17,598 nucleotides of DNA from Coemansia sp. RSA 922 (lineage: Eukaryota; Kickxellomycota; Kickxellomycetes; Kickxellales; Kickxellaceae). The notes beneath the pieces are model-generated. The model was not told where the DNA came from and made no database searches. It saw only the letters and a program-made list of their open reading frames with translations. Made by a program: the position numbers and the translations under genes. The stretch covers positions 1 to 17,598 of the forward strand of contig JANBQS010000453.1 in NCBI GenBank assembly GCA_027577415.1. The letters run 5' to 3'. Each line of letters starts with the position of its first letter. The first letter of the stretch is position 1. Below, in pieces: positions 7,804-13,286 of this stretch.

Positions 7804-9288
7804 ATGGAGGCGGTCGAGCTGGCACCGACACTGCGGCCGGTACTAGAGAGCGGCGAAAAGATAGTATGCGTGCAGAACAAAGTGGGGCTCTACAAGGGCT
7901 CAGAGCGCGACGAGGAGCATGACAGTGGCACAGCATATCTCACGACACACCGCATCGTCTATGTGGACCAAGAGCGGCCTCGCGAGCGGTCTGTGGGCGT
8001 GGATCTCTCGCAAGTACAGCGGTGCTCGCTAAACAGCGGGTTCCTGTACACGTCCAGCAAAATTAGCCTGTATTTACACTCAGCGACGGCGATGGCATCA
8101 GGCAGTGGGCGTAGGAGGAGCAGCGCGACGGCGGGACGACCGCAGCATGGTAGGTCGGATTCATCGTCAAGCGTTAGCGAGTGGAAGTGCACGATATGTG
8201 GGTGTGCCAACAAGGGCGGGGCAAAGTGCACGCTCTGCGGGGTGCCACGAGTGGGCAACTCTACGATGGCAGACGCGCAGAGTGTGGAGCAGCTGCAGCG
8301 GTGCGGGGTTTGCACATTCGACAACCACGAAAGCATGGCGCAGTGCGAGATGTGCGGGGCCGATCTCCTGGTAGCAGCAGCTGCAGCAGATGTGTCTGTG
8401 GCGGATGCTCAGCTGCCATTGCTTGGAGCGGAAGGCGACGCTGTCGCCATGATCATCAAGCTCTCATTCAGGGCTGGCGGGGCATCCGGGTTCCACACTT
8501 CGCTCAAGGATGCACTCGCTGGACAGGCATGGGCGACGAGCCCCTTGATAGAGCCGACAGAAAGCTCCGTGGCAGGCGATGGGCGGCGTGCAGCAGGCGG
8601 CGGTGGAATATCGACGATCCTGAGCGCGGCGCATGAGAGCGAGCGAGTGCGCGATGCAACATTGCAGTCGGCGTTTGCTGATCTGGATGCGCTGACAGCA
8701 AAGGCCAAGGAGATTGTGGGCATGGCTGAGCACCTGGCGACGCAGCTGCACGGGGGCAAGCATAGTCCCGAGCATGCCTTCCGGCAGTATCTGCTGGATC
8801 TGGGCATCGACAGCCCAGTGACGCGCGACACAGCCGGCGCAGTGTTCCATTCAGAGCTGGCGCGGGAGCTGTGTGACTACTTGGAGCACTATGTGGCGCA
8901 GTGTGGCGGGTCGGTGGCGCTGGTGGACGCCTACTGCCTGTACAACCGCGCTCGCGAGTTCTCGCCCGTGTTCCCGTCGGACTTTGCCCAAGCATGCCGA
9001 AAGTTTGCCGACTTGAGCCTGCCGCTGCGCCTGCGCGAGTACCCCAGCGGCCTGTTGGTGCTGGAGGACGCTGCGAGTGCCGACGATGCGCTTGTGCTCG
9101 CGCGTGTTGACTCTTACATTGCCAGCTTTGGGCCGCTCACCGCCAGCGACCTGGCTGCCATCGAAGACTGCCCACTAGCCCTGGCTGAGGAGCGCCTGTG
9201 GCTGGCGGAGCGTCACGCCCGCGTCTGCCGCGACGAGGCCGTGGAGGGAGTACGGTTCTATGAGAACCGATTTCACCCAGTGCAGTGA
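7804..9288 (+). CDS. VPS36: Vps36, ESCRT-II subunit with split GLUE domain and two NZF fingers (494 aa)
   Basis: Vps36 is the ESCRT-II subunit that binds phosphoinositide, ubiquitinated cargo and ESCRT-I on endosomes during multivesicular-body sorting. The N-terminal half of the GLUE (PH-like) domain is at about residues 1-92 (VGLYKGS, YLTTHRIVYVD). Two zinc fingers follow. NZF1 has W127 and Cys 129, 132, 142 and 145; NZF2 has Cys 167, 170, 181 and 184. The second half of GLUE resumes at about residues 218-245 (IIKLSFRAGGASGFHTSLKDAL). The EAP30/SNF8 winged-helix region starts near 265 (ISTILSAAHESERVRD) and runs to the end. This is the architecture of budding-yeast Vps36, where fingers interrupt GLUE; animal EAP45 lacks them. 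NZF2 keeps the Thr-Phe pair and a Met before the last Cys that bind ubiquitin, whereas NZF1 lacks Thr-Phe. The gene is divergent from the transcription factor, and its stop codon lies inside a tandem repeat. Confidence 0.97.
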   Translation: MEAVELAPTLRPVLESGEKIVCVQNKVGLYKGSERDEEHDSGTAYLTTHRIVYVDQERPRERSVGVDLSQVQRCSLNSGFLYTSSKISLYLHSATAMASGSGRRRSSATAGRPQHGRSDSSSSVSEWKCTICGCANKGGAKCTLCGVPRVGNSTMADAQSVEQLQRCGVCTFDNHESMAQCEMCGADLLVAAAAADVSVADAQLPLLGAEGDAVAMIIKLSFRAGGASGFHTSLKDALAGQAWATSPLIEPTESSVAGDGRRAAGGGGISTILSAAHESERVRDATLQSAFADLDALTAKAKEIVGMAEHLATQLHGGKHSPEHAFRQYLLDLGIDSPVTRDTAGAVFHSELARELCDYLEHYVAQCGGSVALVDAYCLYNRAREFSPVFPSDFAQACRKFADLSLPLRLREYPSGLLVLEDAASADDALVLARVDSYIASFGPLTASDLAAIEDCPLALAEERLWLAERHARVCRDEAVEGVRFYENRFHPVQ

Positions 9289-9389
9289 CTCTTGTCCCTT
9301 TTATACGCTGCTGCTGTGCAGTGCCTCTTGTCCCTTTAATACGCTGATGTGCAATGCCTCTTGTCCCTTTTATACGCTGTTGTACAATG
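9281..9389. repeat. Three-copy tandem repeat spanning the VPS36 stop codon
   Basis: Three imperfect copies share the core CTCTTGTCCCTTTTATACGC. They begin with TGCAGTG or TGCAATG at 9281, 9317 and 9350, giving periods of 36 and 33 bp. A fourth, truncated start (TGTACAATG) lies at 9381-9389. Copy 1 contains the last codon and TGA stop of VPS36 (9286-9288); the rest lies in the 3' UTR. Copies differ mainly by loss of CTG triplets after the core and by a few substitutions, as expected from replication slippage. The gap to the convergent hydrolase gene is only 137 bp, so this repeat makes up most of the shared 3' region. No canonical AATAAA was found here for VPS36. Confidence 0.9.
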
Positions 9390-9425
9390 TAAGCTTGGTG
9401 AATATCTATGATAGGGTTGCATATC

Positions 9426-10427
9426 TCAGTTGTATCTGCGTGGAACTACAGCCCACTCGGCGTCAAAGTCATTGACGCCCTCGCCTGGAGCCGGCTCGTG
9501 CCACCACCACGCCTCAATGGCGTCGGACACCTCGCTCTCACGCCGCATCCACCCATGGTCGGCGTTATGCACACGCACTGTAGCCAATGCCCTGTCCACA
9601 GCGTACTCGCCCACGCTGCCTGCCAGCTCTGGCCGCGCCACGTTTAATGCCTCGAGTGCCTTGCTTCGCAGCTGCGCCCACCAGCGATCGTAGGCCGACA
9701 TGCCTGTGAATGTGTCGGCCGTTCCAGCAATGAACAGCGTGCGCGGAATGTGCCTGCCAGTGCACTCGGGCCCAGCCGCAAAGGCGAGAGCAGCGCTGGC
9801 CACAGTGCTGGCAATGCGCTGCAGGTACCACCCGCGCTTCTGCAACGCCAGCGCCCACACGACGCTGTAGGGGAAGCTGATGTGCGCGTAGTCGACGCCC
9901 AGCCCGGGATACTCATCGGCTGCAATCCCCGACGAGATCACCGATCCGTAGCTGTACCCGCAGAGGAGCGTCGATGTAATCGAAGGCAGTGGTATGCCAT
10001 CTAGTCTGTCGATATCAACGTCGTCGTGCAAGAACCCGCGCGCTTGCATCTGGATCAGGATCGATCGAACGTCCGCTGCCGAGTGCCGTGCGGGGTGGAG
10101 CCGCAGCAGCTGGTGATGGAGCATGTCGAGGATCGAGCGCAGATCTTCCTGCTCCGACGTTCCAGTCCACGACGTGCGGCCCTCCGACGCCCCGGCTCCG
10201 CGGAGATTGAATGCCACTGATACTCCTACGCTGCTGTCGAACCGCGCACTGAGCTCGTGTACTATGTTGTTGCGGAACTGCCCGCCCAGCGGCGGGTACG
10301 GGTGAACGTAGATCAGTGCACGCTGACCTGACGCTGCCTGCGCTGCCATCGCAACCCGTGCCTCGAGCGCACACCCGTCCAGCCGCGACGCCACAAAGCA
10401 CGACAGCTCAAACACGTCGAGGACCAT
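9426..10427 (-). CDS. Alpha/beta hydrolase, COG2945-like (333 aa)
   Basis: Visible features from the chosen start: an early strand and turn LIYVHPYPPLGGQFRNNIV (about residues 38-56), the pattern VAFNLRGAGASEGRTSW (about 71-87), the nucleophile elbow GYSYG with Ser159, the acid in GTADTFTG (Asp238) and the histidine in NADHGW (His291). This order is the Ser-Asp-His triad of the alpha/beta hydrolase fold, and the HPYPPLGG and NLRGAGASEG segments resemble the COG2945 group of predicted small esterases or acyl hydrolases. Residues about 110-145 form an insert between the early core and the nucleophile. The substrate is unknown. The frame is open upstream for another 49 codons, but these are encoded by A/T-rich homopolymer DNA and read as a Phe run; ATG 10427 has a good context (GCTATGG). 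No signal peptide is evident from that start, so a cytosolic enzyme is likely. It converges on VPS36. Confidence 0.9.
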   Translation of the reverse strand: MVLDVFELSCFVASRLDGCALEARVAMAAQAASGQRALIYVHPYPPLGGQFRNNIVHELSARFDSSVGVSVAFNLRGAGASEGRTSWTGTSEQEDLRSILDMLHHQLLRLHPARHSAADVRSILIQMQARGFLHDDVDIDRLDGIPLPSITSTLLCGYSYGSVISSGIAADEYPGLGVDYAHISFPYSVVWALALQKRGWYLQRIASTVASAALAFAAGPECTGRHIPRTLFIAGTADTFTGMSAYDRWWAQLRSKALEALNVARPELAGSVGEYAVDRALATVRVHNADHGWMRRESEVSDAIEAWWWHEPAPGEGVNDFDAEWAVVPRRYN

Positions 10428-11145
10428 AGCCAAATATGCAAAATAAAAAATAATGTTTGTGAAAAAAAAAAAAAAATGTATAGAGAAAGAGGACATAGTC
10501 AGGCACTCGTCTGCCATTTGAGCCCCACCAATCGCGGGAAAATAGTAGGCCCCAAGCCAGCTGCCGCCACACATGCAGAGCCTATTGCTCCGAGAGCCTG
10601 GCCCTCAATGCCCAACCCACCGTAAAGCCCTTAAAGAGCCAAAGTGTGCGTTGTGCAAAGCTTTCTCTTTCTTTCCCTCACGCCTCTCCCCTCTTGCCCA
10701 TCCCAACTTTGTAATCTAGTCGCCTCTTCTCTCTGATTCCGACTCTTTTATTATTTTCTCCTCTTCAAATCCATTTCCTTTCCTCATATTCTCTTCATTT
10801 GTCGCCGACCGTTTGCTGTGCCACTCAGAAGCTCCCTTTCTCTCTCGCCGCCACCGCTCGTCTCAAACACCCCCCGAGTTCCTCACACTCCAAGCTCTTC
10901 TGCTCCTCTTGCATTCACCCGCCTCTCTGACTCTTGCTACTCGACCTACTTGTACGTATTTACTTTGGAACTCTGCCAACATATTGCGTGTACTCTTGCT
11001 TTGGTCTTGTTTGCTAGAGTGTATACTGCCCGCCGGCTCTCGCTCTCCCTGTCCTCCCTCCCTACTGTCTTCTATAACCACCCACGTTTTTTTTTACTCT
11101 TACTAATATTGCTAGACATTTCTACCTTTGTGTCTCTTGTAGAGG
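10428..11145. promoter_or_regulatory. Divergent intergenic region: hydrolase promoter and long ATG-free leader of the KH gene
   Basis: This 718-bp gap separates two divergent genes. The left part (10428-10620) belongs mostly to the hydrolase and includes an A15 run at 10462-10476. From about 10660 to 11145 the plus strand is strongly enriched in C and T (many CTCTTC, TCTCTC and CCTCCC stretches). I find no ATG on the plus strand between 10611 and 11145, a 535-base stretch where about eight would be expected in random sequence with equal bases. This is what a long 5' UTR free of upstream start codons looks like, and CT-rich leaders are common just upstream of strongly expressed fungal genes. 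No RNA gene was recognised. Confidence 0.6.
10952..11115 (+). other. Candidate 5' UTR intron of the KH-domain gene
   Basis: A good 5' splice site (GTACGT at 10952-10957) is followed by a branch-point-like TACTAAT (11101-11107), a polypyrimidine run (TTTTTTTTTACTCT) and an acceptor TAG ending at 11115. A second acceptor, TTGTAG ending at 11142, lies only 3 bases before the start codon. The intron would be 164 or 191 nt. The branch point to first acceptor distance (9 nt) is short, so the second acceptor may be the real one. There is no coding-frame evidence for it, because it lies wholly in the leader; transcript data would decide. Confidence 0.35.
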
Positions 11146-12570
11146 ATGTCCCACTATAACTCCATTCACGCCTCGGTTGACAGCTACGCCTCTATTCACC
11201 CTGCCAACGCCGTCGGTCTGCCCATGCAAAAGGCCGCCTTCCCTCAGCCCAGCAGCAGCCCCTCCGAGGGCCTCAGCCCCAGCTCCTCCTCTGTTGACTT
11301 GATCAAGGCCGCCGATGTCCCGTCTGTCCAGGACTCCCAGCTCACCCTGCGTGCTCTAGTTTCTACCAAGGAGGCCGGTGTCATTATAGGCAAGGGCGGA
11401 AAGAACGTTGCTGATTTGCGCGACGTTGCCAATGTCAAGGCGGGTGTCTCAAAGGTTGTGCCAGGCGTCCATGACCGAGTCCTGTCCGTCACCGGCTTTC
11501 TGGTCGATGTTTCCCATGCCTACCAGCTGGTTGCTCAGACCCTTGTCGACAATCCGCTTGCCATTGCCACCCAGCACGGCTTCCAGACCTTTACCCCGCC
11601 TCAGCAGACCGTTGTGCGCATCCTGATATCTCACAACCTAATGGGCACCATCATTGGTCGCCAGGGCCTCAAGATCAAGCACATTCAGGATTCATCCGGC
11701 GCTCGCCTGGTTGCCACCAAGGAGATGTTGCCACAGTCTACTGAGCGCGTCGTCGAGGTCCACGGCTCCGTTGAGGGCATCCGCATTGCCATTGAGGAGA
11801 TTGGCAAGTGTCTGATTGAGGATTGGGAGCGCGGTGTCGGCACCGTACTCTACAACCCCGCCACTCGCGTGCCCACCGTGTCGTCGACGTCGAACCCCTA
11901 CGTCAACAACCTGCGCGCCTCTGTCGACTTTACCTACTCTGACGTCGACCGTGCTACCGTCGCTGGCCCCCTGCCGCCAGCCTCGACCCCCACCCATGCC
12001 GCTGTTGCAGCAATGAGCCGCCTGCGCTCGCACACCGTCTCTGTTACGCGTGCCAGCAACTCCGCGGAGTTCCTGACCTCGTCAATGCCCATGCCGCCCC
12101 GCACTACCGCTGCCTTCCCCGCCACCCACGACTCTGGCTCAATTACTCCTCCCAGCAGCTATGGTCCCAACCCCGCTGTTGCCGCCGCCGCATTGGCCAA
12201 CTCGCGCCTGCGCTCGCAGTCCGTCAGCATCCAGGCCCAGCGTGGCATTGACCCCTCTGCCATGATCGCCAACATTCGCACACAGCAGATCGCAATTCCT
12301 TGCGACATGGTTGGCTGCATTATTGGCAAGAACGGCGCCTGCATCACTGAGATTCGTCGCCTCTCTGGCTCGCGCATCTCCATTGCCAAGGCTACTGAGA
12401 GCGAGGGTGGCGAGCGCCTGTTCACCATCAAGGGAACCTCTGAGTGCAACGAGCGGGCCCTCTACCTGCTCTACGCGCAGCTAGAGTCCGAGCATGAGCG
12501 CCGCGTTGCCAATGCTCAGCTCATGGCCAGCCTAGAGTGCATCAACGAGAACATGGCTGCTGAGGACTAG
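11146..12570 (+). CDS. Triple KH-domain RNA-binding protein, PCBP/hnRNP K type (474 aa)
   Basis: The protein carries three KH domains, each with an intact GxxG loop: KH1 about residues 65-135 (GKGG at 82-85), KH2 about 154-225 (GRQG at 171-174) and KH3 about 381-450 (GKNG at 394-397). KH2 and KH3 are separated by about 155 residues of Ser/Ala/Pro-rich linker containing two similar SRLRSHTVSV and SRLRSQSVSI segments, likely phosphorylation or binding motifs. This spacing (two tandem domains, a long linker, then a third) is that of the poly(C)-binding/hnRNP K group, including fission-yeast Rnc1 and budding-yeast Pbp2 and Hek2, which bind C/U-rich RNA and affect mRNA stability, localisation or translation. 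Codons strongly favour C or G at the third position (GCC, CAG, AAG, GAG), more so than in neighbouring genes, suggesting high expression. The start context is AGAGGATGTCC. The ATG-free, CU-rich leader is notable in view of the protein's likely binding preference. Confidence 0.93.
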   Translation: MSHYNSIHASVDSYASIHPANAVGLPMQKAAFPQPSSSPSEGLSPSSSSVDLIKAADVPSVQDSQLTLRALVSTKEAGVIIGKGGKNVADLRDVANVKAGVSKVVPGVHDRVLSVTGFLVDVSHAYQLVAQTLVDNPLAIATQHGFQTFTPPQQTVVRILISHNLMGTIIGRQGLKIKHIQDSSGARLVATKEMLPQSTERVVEVHGSVEGIRIAIEEIGKCLIEDWERGVGTVLYNPATRVPTVSSTSNPYVNNLRASVDFTYSDVDRATVAGPLPPASTPTHAAVAAMSRLRSHTVSVTRASNSAEFLTSSMPMPPRTTAAFPATHDSGSITPPSSYGPNPAVAAAALANSRLRSQSVSIQAQRGIDPSAMIANIRTQQIAIPCDMVGCIIGKNGACITEIRRLSGSRISIAKATESEGGERLFTIKGTSECNERALYLLYAQLESEHERRVANAQLMASLECINENMAAED

Positions 12571-12656
12571 AAGAGCTAGGACTATCTTTCATCTACATCT
12601 TTTTCTTTTCTTTTTTCATACAACAATTCTATTTTCTATTGTTGACAAAAAGCAAC
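12571..12656. terminator. Convergent 3' region with a 7-bp hairpin
   Basis: These 86 bp lie between the KH-gene stop and the facing stop of the secreted-protein gene. The left half is T-rich. A perfect inverted repeat, CAACAAT at 12621-12627 and ATTGTTG at 12638-12644, encloses a 10-base A/T/C loop and could fold in transcripts from either strand. I see no canonical AATAAA; the T-rich run TTTTCTTTTCTTTTTT at 12601-12616 may serve as an efficiency element. Confidence 0.45.
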
Positions 12657-12992
12657 CTAGCGTTTGGCTGCCTTGCATGGCCCACTTATGTCACACACTA
12701 TCTCGCACACGCAGACATCCGCACAGACCTCAGCCTTGCACGGCTTACAGCGCTCCGTACACCCATAGGGGGTGTACTTGTTTCCGCAGGTCCAAGCACA
12801 TGCGACTACTTGCTGGCTAACCATTGAACATGCTTGCCCGGGAATACATGGTGGCGAAACTGTGTCGACGTAGCACTTGTCTGCGCTCGGGCAAGCTCTT
12901 TTTGGAAGCTTTCCAGGTGCTTCGTTGCCTTGGACGGCCAACAGCACTGCAGCCGTAGCAAGGAGGGCGAATAGAGTGTTGCGGATGAACAT
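12657..12992 (-). CDS. Small secreted cysteine-rich protein with 14 cysteines (111 aa)
   Basis: Residues 1-22 form a clear signal peptide: MFIRN, a hydrophobic core LFALLATAAVLLAV, then a polar end (QG). It is followed by a short propeptide-like stretch ending in Lys31-Arg32, a Kex2/furin-type processing site. The predicted mature part begins ACPSADKC and holds 14 cysteines at 34, 40, 49, 55, 65, 69, 78, 82, 85, 90, 94, 96, 100 and 106, an even number that could make seven disulfides in about 79 residues. The mature part is rich in Cys, Lys, Pro and Ala and has no aromatic-rich or catalytic motif. The cysteine spacing does not match hydrophobins (eight Cys in a fixed CC pattern) or CFEM domains that I know. 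It may act outside the cell or in the wall; function is unknown. The gene lies downstream of HID1 on the same strand, but the 294-bp gap suggests its own promoter. Confidence 0.8.
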   Translation of the reverse strand: MFIRNTLFALLATAAVLLAVQGNEAPGKLPKRACPSADKCYVDTVSPPCIPGQACSMVSQQVVACAWTCGNKYTPYGCTERCKPCKAEVCADVCVCEIVCDISGPCKAAKR

Positions 12993-13286
12993 GGAGCAGA
13001 GCCGAAGTAGAAAATTGACAGACTTTAAAGATAAATTGTCAAGAGGAGGAGAGACGCTGAACAGCCGCCTTTAAAGTACTTTGTGGACATGACATGTACG
13101 GTGTTTACGCTTACTAGCATTGACCAACATGGGTGCCACGCACACACACATGTGCGCCACTTACTGTTACATCTTCTAACGATCATTGTGCGTGTCGGTC
13201 CGCTTCATTGTTGCTTGGGTGCTTAAGACAACGTAGAAAGTTCTTGGCAAGCAGAAAAAAAAGGACTACAAAGCTTTTCCCGTTTC
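12993..13286. promoter_or_regulatory. Intergenic region between HID1 and the secreted-protein gene
   Basis: The 294 bp after the HID1 stop must hold its 3' end and the promoter of the small secreted protein (minus strand). Two TTTAAAG boxes on the minus strand (about 13023-13029 and 13070-13076) are candidate TATA-like elements about 30-85 bp from the ATG. A short inverted repeat TTGACA/TGTCAA (13015-13020 and 13037-13042) flanks the nearer one. At 13139-13156 a CA-repeat lies inside an inverted repeat CGCACA/TGTGCG with the palindrome CACATGTG (E-box core) at 13147-13154. No gene was recognised. Confidence 0.4.

Noticed and set aside
9260..9475. Alternative-frame ORF with Cys-containing repeats across the VPS36 stop region
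   Set aside because: It is produced by the tandem repeat's periods being multiples of three, overlaps VPS36, and has no other support; kept only as a remark on the repeat.
10428..10574. 49-codon upstream extension of the alpha/beta hydrolase with a Phe-rich hydrophobic run
   Set aside because: The Phe run comes from an A15 homopolymer on the plus strand; the downstream ATG has a better context and the fold starts after it.
11692..12033. Minus-strand ORFs inside the KH gene
   Set aside because: They are shadows of a strongly biased coding sequence with three intact KH domains on the opposite strand.
13139..13156. CA-repeat palindrome considered as a possible mobile-element end or attachment site
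   Set aside because: There is no matching end, target duplication or transposase frame nearby.
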